DNA of 64,000 bases from Carya illinoinensis (Eukaryota > Streptophyta > Magnoliopsida > Fagales > Juglandaceae), in contig NC_056765.1 in the NCBI RefSeq assembly GCF_018687715.1, positions 24,852,394 through 24,916,393 on the forward strand, read 5' to 3'. The notes below the pieces were generated by a model. It ran no database searches and had not been told where the DNA came from. It saw only the letters and a list, made by a program, of their open reading frames with translations. Below, one piece after another: positions 22,975 to 33,115 of this stretch; position 1 is the stretch's first letter, and every line of letters starts with the position of its first letter. Position numbers and translations under genes: made by a program.

Positions 22975-25090
22975 TGTGATGACTCGTTTTTACGTGTATT
23001 TTCATTAAAAGTGTGTTTTTAATTTAATTAATATAATAATTCTTTTATTTTAAATTATTGTATTTTAAATTGGTTTTATTTTATTTGATGTGGTGTTTAA
23101 TTTATTTTAGTCGTTTTATGTTTTTAAAATCGTTTTCGACGGATCAGTTTTTAGATTCCAGAAGTGAGGATTGCACCTCATTTTCTTTCCCCATCTTTTC
23201 TTTTCTTTTTCTTTTTCTTTTCTTTCCCTTTTTCTCTTTTCCTTTTCTTTTTCTTTTCCTTCTTTTCTTTTTTTTTCTTCTTTTCTTTCTTCTTCCTCCT
23301 CCCTCCCGCGCACGAGCTCTCTCTCCTCTCCCCATCGCCGTTTTGGCTCAGCCACCCAGACCGCTGCTGCCAGCCGGCGTGGTCGACACCACCCCCACCA
23401 AAAGTTTCCCCTCCGGCCGGTGAACACCTCCACCAAAAATCTCCTCCATCCGGCTGGCCGATCACCTCCTACGCCCCATCTAAGCCGCACGGCTTTTTGC
23501 CGTTTTCGGCGCCGTCGCTCCACCTCCGGTCACTATCTCTTCACCACTTCTTCCCCTACCTCTTGCCGACCTAACTCACCCAATTTTGGCCCCGATTTGT
23601 TGCCAAAGCAGCTCCCACGAGCTCAACTCCGATCAGCCCATTTTTGCATTTCCACCACCGTTTCCACCACCACCCATGGCCAAAGCTCACTTCCTTTAGC
23701 TTCATAAACATCCCTAGGCCATTCCCTATCAATTTCGTATCTTGATTTGTCCCCGTTCAAAAGTGGGTGATTTACTACCCACGGTCAGAGTGTAAAATAC
23801 ACTGTTACGTTGCTTTTTCTCCATCGTTTGCAACGTCGTAAGTTTTTAAAAAATACCTTATAGCGCTGTGAGTATTTTTCAAACTCTAATTTTAGATTTA
23901 AGTATATTTTGCTCTTACAATAATTTATCTGGTTGGTTGGTTGATTCCGGACTGAGTCTGAGAAGTTCAGGGGTCGGATGGATTGAGGATGGAGTTGATT
24001 GGTTTTGTTGGTTGTGATTGGTTGGTTATTTATGCCTTGAGGCGTGCGTTACATATTGCATTCATGTGCTTTTTATTTAATTTGAGAAAATCCTGTTTTA
24101 TTCGTGTAAATGGATTTTCGGGTGCGTGTGTCTCACAACCCCAAGCCGGGATAGGTTATTATCTCGGTGGAACTCCTCTTATCACTCGGGAGTGGATAAT
24201 GCTGAGTGACATCCCCTGGGTTGTCGCTGGGCGACGACCGGATCGCACGATAGGGTAACGCTGTCGTGTTGACCCCGTGGTCCCCAGAGTGGCGGGGACT
24301 AGAGGATGGCCTAGCCAAGGACGCGCTGGGCGCGAGTACTGGGCATCACTCGTTTAGGTGTCACACGCGTAGTCGTTACCTACGGTGTGGCACAGGAGTC
24401 AGGGTATACGGATGATCCCTAGGGGAGATCATGGTGCATGCAATAATTGGATCGGTTTTATGGTTTTGGTTACGGGCCATTTTCTGGGAAAATGGCGAGG
24501 TTTGGTTTGAGGCTATGTGATCCATTTTTCTAGGAAAATGGTGGTTTATTGATTTGGGTCATTATCTAGGATAGTGGCGAGGCTTTGTTTGAAGGTTATG
24601 TTTATGGGCCAAATGGGTTTTTGGCGTGCGTGGAAAAATATGTGGTTTTTATGGGACATGTGCGTTTGCATTCTGTCATGCATATTGTTTGAGTTTAATA
24701 TGTTTTTATCTAGTGGCGTTTGGATCTTACTTACCTGTAGCACCATTTTGGTACCGTAGATTTTGATGCAGAGATCGAGGAAGAGGAAGAGGCTGAGCCC
24801 GAGGATGCGGCTCCACGAGAGTTTTGAGTTGGATTTTATGCTTTGTAATTGGTTTGAAACAATATTTGTAGTTTGTAATATTTTATTATGTATGTTTTGA
24901 ACGGATTTGTATTAACAAAGAAAAATTCTGGTACTTAGTTAAGACTCTTTCGTTATCCGCTACGTGTTTTTTTTACACATTTGTAGCTTACACACACTTG
25001 GAACTTGGCGATAGGGTGGTGACCCGTGATGTCACCATCCGGACGTCTCGATTTCCCCGTGTCCGTAAGTGGGAATTTGGGGGCGTCATA
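22975..25090 (+). repeat. 5' LTR of the chromovirus element
   Basis: 2116 bp. Starts TGTGATGACTCGTTTTTACG and ends GGGGGCGTCATA, where the final CA has become TA. It holds a C/T-rich tract with frames on both strands that I regard as non-coding, and an acidic-codon block at 24756-24827. Confidence 0.95.
24756..24827 (+). other. Conserved acidic-codon block in the 5' LTR
   Basis: The frame VDFDAEIEEEEEAEPEDAAP..EF-stop matches the block in the 3' LTR (31793-31864) and the tail of the 69-codon frame in the solo LTR (1278-1487). Here an in-frame TAG lies a few codons upstream, so the frame has no start of its own. Confidence 0.4.
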
Positions 25091-25092
25091 GG

Positions 25093-25104
25093 TGGTATCA
25101 GAGC
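25093..25104 (+). promoter_or_regulatory. Primer binding site (initiator tRNA-Met)
   Basis: TGGTATCAGAGC lies two bases after the 5' LTR. It is the standard complement to the 3' end of plant initiator tRNA-Met and marks the start of the internal region. Confidence 0.93.
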
Positions 25105-25364
25105 GGTTTGGCTCTGGGTAAAATCACATGTCCCATAGGTAGTACCAGAATGTTTTTAAAGTTGTGTTTTAAAATTTATTTTTAAGTATAGTTGCTATTT
25201 GATTTGGTTTAACTTGTTTGTATTTATTTAGTTGTGTTATTACATGCTGGTTTCTTTTTGTTTCTTGTTATGTGGTTTGGTTTTGGTTTTGGTTTTTGGT
25301 TTTATGTTGTTGGTTTTATTTGTTTTTCTTAAAGGGGGTCAAAGGTTGTGTTGTGGCAGGAAAA

Positions 25365-26447
25365 ATGGTGAGGCCAAGAAAGTCTACTCAAGGGCCTCGG
25401 GACGATACATCGAGAGATGATTTTATAGCCCAAGTAATACGGCAGATGACTGAGTTCATTTAGCAAAATTTTAGGCCCCAACAAGGAGGGCCTTGGCTAC
25501 AAGGAGGGCCTAGTGGCATGGTGCAAGCTGGATGCACCTATGAGCGCTTTCTAGCGCATATAACTCCACCCTTCATGGGAGAAGAGGATCCACTACGGGC
25601 TGGAAAGTGGGTCAGAGACTTAGAAAGAACTTTTGAGGTATGTGGTTGTACTACGGCGCAACAAGTACTCTATGCCAGTTATTTGTTGCAAGGCACTACT
25701 TCTGAGTGGTGGGATACAAAAAGGGTAATGCTGGAGTCAGAATTGGAGTCTTTTGCCATTGTGTCCTGGCAGCGCTTTAAGAAAGAATTCAATGATCGAT
25801 TCTTTCCCACTTCTATAAGGCGGCAAAAAGCAAGAGAATTCTCAAGCTTGGTCCAAGGGAGCATGACCGTGGAACAGTACGTCCGAAGATTTATAGAGCT
25901 TGGGGGATTTGCTCCCCACCTCATCGCCTCGAAGAAGATGCAGGCCGAGCGTTTCCAGGAGGGTCAGCGTCTTGATATACGCAGAATGGTAGTCTGTCAC
26001 CGGATTTCCACTTTTCAAGATTTAGTGGACTTGGCCACTCTTGCGGAGCAAGAGAATAATTTGAGTATGGGTTCCCCTCCAGGACATAGGAGGCGGAGTT
26101 TTCTGGTGAAGGAAGCAGTTCGGGTTCCCCTCAGAAATTTGTTCAGCGGACCGGAACTCGACCGCAAGCGACCTCGGGTGTACGTATGGGAGGACGGGTG
26201 CCAGTTTGTGGAGTTTGTAATAGAGCCCATGTGGGTGAGTGCCCTTCGGGTGGGGCTCGATGCTATAATTGTGGCCAGCAGGGGCACTTTGCTCGTGAGT
26301 GTCTTAGGCCAGTTCAAGGAAGCTATGGAGGTAGACAGGGTGGAAGAACAAATCAAAGGCAAACAGTGCAAGCCCGGGTTTATACTGTTACACCCGGAGA
26401 TGTTGATGATGAGGCACCAGCGACCCATGATGCTGGAGTAATTACAG
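25365..26447 (+). pseudogene. Chromovirus gag (capsid and zinc knuckle)
   Basis: Starts MVRPRKSTQGPRDD at 25365. A TAG at 25461-25463 (a Gln codon in related elements) breaks it, and the frame resumes with 'CTYERFLAHITPPFMGEEDPL' and the retrotransposon gag domain ('WDTKRVMLESELESFAIVSWQRFKKEFNDRFFP', 'YVRRFIELGGFAP'). A frameshift between about 26080 and 26185 moves to the frame with the CCHC knuckle CYNCGQQGHFAREC (about 26261-26302). That frame runs on to 'DAGVITG' at 26447, where a candidate intron begins. Confidence 0.9.
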
Positions 26448-26543
26448 GTATGGATCTAATTTAATTTAATATTGGATTTGATTTTTGGCGTGCTTTGTTT
26501 CCTTTTTGTATTTGGATTTCATGGGTTAATGTGTTTGGTTCAG
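26448..26543 (+). other. Candidate 96-nt intron between gag and protease
   Basis: The segment begins GTATGG, ends T-rich with TTTGGTTCAG, and is much richer in A+T than its flanks. It contains an in-frame TAA and a hydrophobic, non-gypsy-like translation. Removing it joins 'GVIT-G' to 'RVRLYEFYACTLFDSGAS', the uninterrupted form expected at the gag-protease border of this clade. Its length is a multiple of three, so a readthrough alternative (one stop) is not excluded. Confidence 0.5.
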
Positions 26544-26986
26544 GGAGAGTCCGTTTATATGAATTTTATGCTTGCACTTTATTTGATTCGGGTGCATCAC
26601 AGTCGTTTATATCTTTTACTTTCGCTCGGATATGTAATCTGGTTGCGGAACCTTTGCCGAAGTCCTTGGTAGTGGCTCTACCAAATGGTGAAATGGTATG
26701 GTGTTCCCAAGTTGCTTTGGGTTGCCCTTTGAATTTTGGTGGAAGGTTTCTGGATGCAGATTTGGTTGTGTTTAAACTGCTGGGTTTTGATATCATCGTT
26801 GGGATGGCTTGGCTATACCGATATTCTGCGAGTATTAATTGCAGGAGTCGGGTAATTAGCTTTCAGCTCCCAGATGGTGAATATCTGGAATTTGCGGGGA
26901 GTAAGCTAAAAGAATAGCCGGTAATTATATCGGTAATTCAAGCAAGAAGAGACATTGCATGGGGAGCAGATGCCTTCTTAGTCCAG
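26544..26986 (+). pseudogene. Chromovirus aspartic protease
   Basis: Retropepsin-like domain with the catalytic motif LFDSGASQSFIS (about 26578-26613) and 'LLGFDIIVGMAWL' in the flap/helix part (about 26776-26814). The frame stops at TAG 26915-26917 (after KLKE) and then continues 'PVIISVIQARRDIAWGADAFLVQMM' into RT, so the stop is a point mutation. The protease would process the gag-pol polyprotein. Confidence 0.88.
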
Positions 26987-28360
26987 ATGATGTCTACTCC
27001 GTCTAAGAAGAAGTCTTTGGTAGATATCCCTATTGTGGAAGAATTCCCCAACGTGTTTGTGGATGACTTGCCTAGGCTACCCCTTGTTCATGAAATGGAG
27101 TTTGTTATAGACTTGGAACCTAGAGCGGCTCCTGTACATAAAACTCCTTACCGCATGGCACCAGCTGAATTAAAAAAGTTGAAGACTCAGTTGCAAGAGC
27201 TAGTAGATAAGGGGTTTATTCAAACAAGTACTTTGCCTTGGGGTGCGCTAGTGCTGTTCGTTAAAAAGAAAGATGGAACCCTCCGAATGTGCATTGATAT
27301 CGAGAATTAAATAAGGTGACCATCAAAAATAAATATCCTATCCCACGGATTGATGATTTGTTTGATCAGGTTTAAGGAGCAGCTGTGTTCTCGAAGATTG
27401 ATTTGAGGTCATGATACTACCAGTTGAGGATAAGAGACAAAGATGTGCCCAAAACTGCTTTCAGGTCGAGATATGGGCATTATGAATTTAAGGTGATGCC
27501 GTTTGGGTTAGCCAATGCCCCTGATACTTTTATGGATTTAATGAATAGGGTATTTCGACCTTATCTGGATTCCTTTGTGGTAGTGTTCATTGATGATATT
27601 TTAATTTATTCCCGAGATTTCGAAGAGCATGTTTATCATCTTCGTCTAGTTCTTGGGAAATTAAGAGAACACCAGTTGTATGCCAAGCTTAGCAAGTGTG
27701 AATTCTGGTTGGAGGAAGTCAGATTTCTTGGGCATGTGATTTCCCGAGACGGAGTGGCTGTTGATCCTAGTAAGGTGGAAGCCATTTTGTCATGGCAGCG
27801 TCCGACGACAGTGCGTGAAATCCGAAATTTCTTAGGACTTGCCGGATATTACCGAAGATTTGTGGAGGGATTTTCTCGCCTATCTGGACCTCTCACAACT
27901 TTGACTAGAAAGAATGCAGAATTTATTTGGTCAGACAAGTGTGAGAGAAGCTTCCAAGAATTGAAGAACAGGTTGACAACTGCACCAGTGTCTGCTCTTC
28001 CAAAATCGCACCAGTCATTTGTAGTCTTCAGTGATGCATCTAAATTCGGATTGGGTTGTGTCCTTATGCAGGAGGGACGGGTTGTTGCCTATGCATCTCG
28101 TCAACTAAAGAATCATGAAAAGAATTATCCAACGCACGATTTAGAATTGGCTGCGATTGTTTTTGTTCTTAAGATCTGGCGGCACTTTTTGTATGGGGAA
28201 GCTTGCGAAGTATACACCGATCACAAGAGCTTGAAGCACTTGTTTTCCCAGAAGAATCTGACCATGAGGTAGAGGCGATGGCTAGAGCTAATCAGTGACT
28301 ACCAGTGCGAGATCAAGTATCATCCGGGGAAGGCAAATATAGTTGCTGATGCTTTGAGTT
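26987..28360 (+). pseudogene. Chromovirus reverse transcriptase and RNase H
   Basis: RT begins 'VVEEFPNVFVDDLPRLP' and has 'PYRMAPAELKKLKTQLQEL'. A single-base deletion near 27300 (in 'CIDYRELNK') shifts frame, and stops follow at about 27375 and 27413. The catalytic block [11 protein letters not shown] lies at about 27583-27615. RNase H shows '[18 protein letters not shown]' (28017-), '[18 protein letters not shown]' and '[11 protein letters not shown]', with all expected acidic residues visible. A stop at 28270 (CAG to TAG) and another near 28360 end the open frame. Confidence 0.93.
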
Positions 28361-29888
28361 GAAAATCACACTTGGAAGATGAGGCCGAGTCGTCAGGATT
28401 GGATTCTTTGCTTTGCGGGATGAAAAGACTCCTTATTGAAAGTTCACAGCAAGAGGAGGTATTATCTTCAATTCTTAATATTTGAGTAACTGATTTTGAG
28501 GAATTGAAGACTCTTCAAAGGAAGGATCCGGAGCTGTTAGATATCAGAAAAAGAGTCAGAAAATCTCGAAGGCCGTTGCACTATAGTATGGATAAAGATG
28601 GCATACTTCGGTTCCGAGATCGTAGAGTGGTCCCCAAAGATTCGGAATTCAAGGAGCGGATCATGGCAGAAGCTCATGCGGCCCCTTATTCAGTTCATCC
28701 TGGCAGTACGAAGATGTACCGGAACTTGAAGAAAAATTATTGGTGGGATGGAATGAAGAGAGATATTGCCTTGTATGTTGAAAAATGCCACACGTGCCGT
28801 CAAGTCAAGGCCGAGCATCAAAGACCTGCTGGTATGCTCCAACCTCTCCTTATTCCTGAGTGGAAGTAGGATGACATCGATGGATTTTGTAGTGGGCTTA
28901 CCGAGGACTCCTAGTGGGAAGAACTCGGTTTGGGTGATTATTGACCGGTTAACAAAGAGTGCTCATTTCTTGCCTGTTAATAACACTGATTCCTTGGGTA
29001 AGTTAACCCGCTTGTACGTAAAGGAGATAGTGCGGTTGCACGGTATACCGAAGAGTATTGTGTCAGATCGGGACCCAAGGTTCACATCTCAGTTTTGGAA
29101 AAGTTTGCAGGTAGCATTGGGTACTAAGTTGAAATTCAGTACAGCATATCACCCTCAAACGGACGGCCAATCAGAGCGCACCATTCAGACCCTTGAAGAT
29201 ATGTTGCGAGCATGTGTCATAGAATTTCAAGGGAGTTGGAAAAATCACTTGCCGCTCATAGAATTTGCGTATAATAATAGCTTCCATGTGTCCATTCAGA
29301 TGGCTCCTTATGAAGCTCTTTATGGGAGGAAGTGCAGATCGCCTTTGTGTTGGGATGAAGTCGGGAAGAGTAAGATAGTTGGGCCCGAAATAATTCAGGA
29401 GATGCAAAGCCAAGTTCGAATCATCAGGGATAAAATGGCGGCAGCTTAAAGTCGTCAGAAAAGTTACGCTGATACCAGGAGGAGAGAGTTATCTTTTGAA
29501 GAAGGTGATTGGGTTTATCTTAAAGTCTCTCCCATGAAAGGAGTTAAGCATTTTGGTAAAAGGAGGAAACTAGATCCGAGATATGTCGGCCCTTTTCAGA
29601 TTTTGGAGAAGGTAGGGTCTGTCGCTTATAGAGTTGCTTTGCCAGAATATTTTGGGGATATTCATGATGTCTTCCATGTATCATCCTTGAAGAAGAATTT
29701 TGGACAATAAGAACCGCGCTTTGTCGACCCAGAGAGTATTCAGTTGCAACCGGACCTTACATATGAGGTCGTTCCTTCACAGATCATGGATTGGAAAGAG
29801 CAACAGTTCAGATCCAAGATTATACCTCTGGTAAAGGTGGTATGGGGGGATCCGTTAGCTCAAGATTTCTCTTGGGAGAGTAGCTGAC
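28361..29888 (+). pseudogene. Chromovirus integrase with C-terminal chromodomain-like tail
   Basis: The HHCC finger reads H(AAPYSVH)...CHTCRQVK (about 28670-28810). The DDE core follows in another frame after a small deletion near 28875: '[30 protein letters not shown]', '[14 protein letters not shown]', '[19 protein letters not shown]'. A TAA at 29447 interrupts it. Then come 'KLDPRYVGPFQILEKVGSVAYRVALP' and the tail 'YEVVPSQIMDWKEQQFRSKIIPLVKVVW' ending near 29888, in the place of the chromodomain of Tekay-type elements. Integrase inserts the cDNA into chromatin; this copy is inactive. Confidence 0.92.
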
Positions 29889-30018
29889 ATGAGGGAGCAG
29901 TACCCCTACTTGTTTGAGTAAATGACGGTACATTTCTTAAACTTGGTCTCTGTGGAATTATGTGACTTGCTTCAAGTTGGTGTTGGTCTTGCAAATTTCG
30001 AGAACGAAATTTGTTTTT

Positions 30019-30031
30019 AAAGGGGACAAGA
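30019..30031 (+). promoter_or_regulatory. Polypurine tract of the chromovirus element
   Basis: AAAGGGGACAAGA immediately precedes the TGTGATGAC start of the 3' LTR, as required for plus-strand priming. Confidence 0.9.
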
Positions 30032-32153
30032 TGTGATGACTCGTTTTTACGTGTATTTTCACTGAAGATGTGTTTTTAATTTAATTAATATAATAGTTCT
30101 TTTATTTTAAATTATTGTATTTTAAATTGATTTTATTTTATTTGATGTGGTGTTTAATTTATTTTAGTCGTTTTATATTTTTAAAATCATTTTCGGCGGA
30201 TCAATTTTTGGATTCTGGAAGTGAGGATTGCACCTCATTTTCTTTCCCCATCTTTTCTTTTCTTTTTCTTTCCCTTTTTCTCTTTTCCTTTTCTTTTTCT
30301 TTTCCTTCTTTTCTTTTTTTTCTTCTTTTCTTTCTTCTTCCTCCTCCCTCCCGCGCATGAGCTCCCTCTCCTCTCCCCATCGCCATTTCAGCTCAGCCAC
30401 CCAGACCACCACTGCCGGCCGGCGTGGTCGACACCACCTCCACCAAAAGTTTCCCCTCCGGCCGGTGAACACCTCCACCAAAAATCTCCTCCATCCGGCC
30501 GGCCGATCACCTCCTACGCCCCATCTAAGCACGACTTTTTGTCATTTTCGGCGCCGTCACTCCTCCGGCTACCATCTCTTCACCACTTCTTCCCCTACCT
30601 CTTGCCAACCTAACCCACCCAATTTCGGCCTCGATCCGTTGCCAAAGCAGCTCCCACGAGCTCAACTCCGATCAGCCCTTTTTGCACTTCCACCGCCGTT
30701 TCCACCACCACCCACGGCCAAAGCTCACTTCCTTTAGCTTCATAAACATCCCTAGGCCATTCCCTATCAATTTTGTGTTTTGGTTTGTCCTCGTTCGAAA
30801 GTGGGTTATTTACTACCCACGGCCACAGCGTAAAATATACTGTTACGTTGCTTTTTCTCCGCCGTTTGCAACATCGTAAGCTTTCAAAAAATACCTTATA
30901 GCGCTGTGAGTATTTTTCAAACTCTAATTTTAGATTTAAGTATATTTTGCTCTTACAATAATTTATCTGGTTGGTTGGTTGATTCCGGACTAAGTCCGAG
31001 GAGTTCGGGGGTCGGATGGATTGAGGACGGAGTTGATTGGTTTTGTTGGTTGTGATTGGTTGGTTATTTGTGCCTTGAGGCGTGCGTTACATATTGCATT
31101 CATGTGCTTTTTATTTAATTTGAGAAAATCTTGTTTTATTCGTGTAAATGGATTTTCGGGTGCCTGTGTCTCACGACCCCAAGCCGGGATGGGTTATTAT
31201 CTTGGTGGAGCTCAGCTAGTCATTCAGGAGTAGATAATACTGAGTGACATCCCCTGGGTTGTCGTTGGGCGACAACCGAATTGCACGATACGGTAACGCT
31301 GTCGTGTCGACTCCGTGGTCCCTAGAGTGGCGGGGACTAGAGGATGGCCTAGCCAGGGACACGCTGGGCGCGAGTACTAGGCATCACTCGTTTAGGTGTC
31401 ACACGCGTAGTCGTTACCTGCGGTGTAGCACAGGAGTCAGGGTATACGGATGATCCCTAGGGGAGATCATGGTGCATGCAATAATTGGATCGATTTTATG
31501 GTTTTGGTTACGGGCCATTTTATGAGAAAATACCGAGGTTTGGTTTGAGGCTATGTGATCCATTTTCTGAAAAAATTGTGGTTTATTGATTTGGGCCATT
31601 ATATGGGATAATGGCGAGTCTTTGTTTAAAGGTTATGTTTATGGGTCAAATGGGTTTTTGGTGTGAGTGGAAAAATATGTAGTTTTTATGGGACATGTGC
31701 GTTTGCATTCTGTCATGCATATTATTTGAGTTTAATATGTTTTTATTTAGTAGCGTTTAGATCTTACTTACCTGCGGCACCATTTTGGTACCGTAGATTT
31801 TGATGCAGAGATCCAGGAGGAGGAGGAGGCTGAGCCCAAGGATGCGGCTCCACCGGAGTTTTGAGTTGGAGTTTATGCTTTGTAATTGGTTTGAAACAAT
31901 ATTTGTGGTTTGTAATATTTTATTATATATGTTTTGAACGGATTTGTATTAACAAGGAAAAATTCTGGTACTTAGTTAAGACTCTTTCGTTATCTGCTGC
32001 GTGTTTTCTTTTGCACATTTGTAGCTTACACACACTTGGCACTTGGTGATAGGGTGGTGACCCGTGATGTCACCATCCGGCACCACCCGTGATGTCACCA
32101 TCCGGACGTTTCGATTTTCCTGTATCCGTGCATGGGGATTTGGGGACGTCACA
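30032..32153 (+). repeat. 3' LTR of the chromovirus element
   Basis: 2122 bp, collinear with the 5' LTR and ending canonically in GTCACA. It differs by scattered substitutions, small indels and a short tandem duplication ('cgtgatgtcaccatccgg' twice, 32064-32105). The differences imply the insertion is not very recent; I did not compute a divergence. Confidence 0.95.
31793..31864 (+). other. Conserved acidic-codon block in the 3' LTR
   Basis: Reads VDFDAEIQEEEEAEPKDAAPPEF-stop. It differs from the 5' LTR block by a few bases but keeps frame. The upstream frame is open here (TACCTGCGGCACCAT...), unlike in the 5' LTR. Confidence 0.4.
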
Positions 32154-32184
32154 CGTCGAAAAAGCCACTTTCTATTGTAGTGCT

Positions 32185-32424
32185 AAATCTAATCATTCTA
32201 TTTCAGCACAACTTAGAAAATCTGAAAATCTGAAATTTAACTTTGCATGAATTGTTTCAACATATTCATTGTGCTTCTTGTGTCATATACACTTGGATTT
32301 TATCTGACTGGACGTGAACAACAATTAAGCATTTTGAAGAGGTGTTGTTGGGTCTGAAGAGGCAGTTAGGCATCTGAAGAGGCGATGTGTCTCGTATGTT
32401 TTTCTTTTCTTGCTATTTCTTTCT
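32185..32424. other. Short host spacer between CACTA element and LINE
   Basis: Not coding. 'ctgaagaggc' occurs three times near 32335-32390. The right end carries the 16-bp TSD of the LINE (32425-32440). Confidence 0.5.
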
Positions 32425-32440
32425 TTTTGATATGTTTTGC
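32425..32440. repeat. LINE target-site duplication (3' side)
   Basis: TTTTGATATGTTTTGC, identical to 38941-38956 on the other side of the element. Confidence 0.93.
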
Positions 32441-32473
32441 TTTTTTTTTTTTCTAATCAAGCTTGCATATATA

Positions 32474-33115
32474 TTAATGAACTGAAGAGGAAACAGGAGG
32501 GTCGTTACCACTATCTATAGATACAATATTGGAAGGTAAAAAAGCTACTGGAATGCAACCAACGATACCATTGGTTGCTGCCCATTGCGCCACAAGATGC
32601 GCAAATCGATTTTGAGATCGATTAATTTTTTTAAAGGACCGTCCTTGGTGAAGATCTAACAGAGAAACAATATCATCCAGAATTGGGGATATTTGCCAGC
32701 GAGAGGATGAGCCTTGGATGGCTGAGATAACAATGAGAGAGTCGACTTCAAAGGAGATGTTCGGAAACCTGGAGACATTTGCTCTATTGATAGCAAGTTT
32801 GGCTGCAAGTGCTTCAGCTACTATTGGAATTGATGTTCCTGCTTTTTCTGCCCATACTTCTAATACTTTTCCTTGTGAGTCTCGGCATATCGCTGAAATC
32901 CATGAAAAAGAGTTCCTAACTGCGGCATCAAATGAGATACTTATTACATTGGGTTTAGGCTGCTCCCAAGGTTGGTTGATCTGATGAGTACTCTTCATTT
33001 TCCAGGCCTTTAGATTTTCTTGATAGGAGGAATTTAGTAGTTCTGTTGCTTTCTGCAAAGGTATGGCTTTTTGACTGTGGACTACCTCATTTCTCATTCG
33101 CCATGTGAAATCCAT
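32474..33115 (-). CDS. LINE RNase H domain (frameshifted C-terminus of ORF2)
   Basis: A 213-codon frame beginning within the end of ORF2: 'MDFTWRMRNEVVHSQ', then an RVT_3-type RNase H with 'SFDAAVR', 'VAEALAAKLAI', 'EVDSLIVISAIQ' and 'NRFAHLVAQWA' (about residues 60-190). In plant L1 elements this domain is fused to ORF2. Here a one-base change in a run of five G (+ strand 33154-33158) puts it in another frame; the expected 'PFQIFAALIMDFTW' is readable just upstream in this frame. Its own Met is fortuitous. RNase H would remove the RNA template during second-strand synthesis. Confidence 0.88.
   Translation of the reverse strand: MDFTWRMRNEVVHSQKAIPLQKATELLNSSYQENLKAWKMKSTHQINQPWEQPKPNVISISFDAAVRNSFSWISAICRDSQGKVLEVWAEKAGTSIPIVAEALAAKLAINRANVSRFPNISFEVDSLIVISAIQGSSSRWQISPILDDIVSLLDLHQGRSFKKINRSQNRFAHLVAQWAATNGIVGCIPVAFLPSNIVSIDSGNDPPVSSSVH

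Larger units (their letters stand above)
22975..32153 (+). mobile_element. Complete chromovirus-type Ty3/gypsy retrotransposon (TSD CGTCG)
   Basis: Two ~2.1-kb LTRs (22975-25090, 30032-32153) frame an internal region with PBS, gag, protease, RT, RNase H, integrase and a chromodomain-like tail in gypsy order, ending at a polypurine tract. Exact 5-bp duplications CGTCG occur at 22970-22974 and 32154-32158. Long LTRs, tRNA-Met primer site and a single gag-pol layout suggest the Tekay/Del clade (inference). At least six premature stops and three frameshifts make it defective. It sits inside the right terminal inverted repeat of the CACTA element. Confidence 0.96.
18673..32181 (+). mobile_element. 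CACTA (En/Spm-type) transposon, split by an LTR element (TSD CTA)
   Basis: The left end TACTACAATAGAAAGTAGCT (18673-) and the reversed right end CACTACAATAGAAAGTGGCT (32181-) form terminal inverted repeats, with the first base of CACTA mutated on the left. The 3-bp duplication CTA lies at 18670-18672 and 32182-32184, as expected for this superfamily. Removing the 22975-32153 LTR element and one CGTCG copy leaves about 4.3 kb. It carries a Transposase_24-like gene (19.2-20.6 kb) and AT-rich subterminal repeats near the right end. No TNP2-type DDE transposase was found, so it looks non-autonomous. Confidence 0.9.

Noticed and set aside
23058..23707. Overlapping ORFs in five frames of the 5' LTR (and 30115-30737 in the 3' LTR)
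   Set aside because: Pyrimidine-rich repeat sequence without stops in several frames at once; no conserved product.
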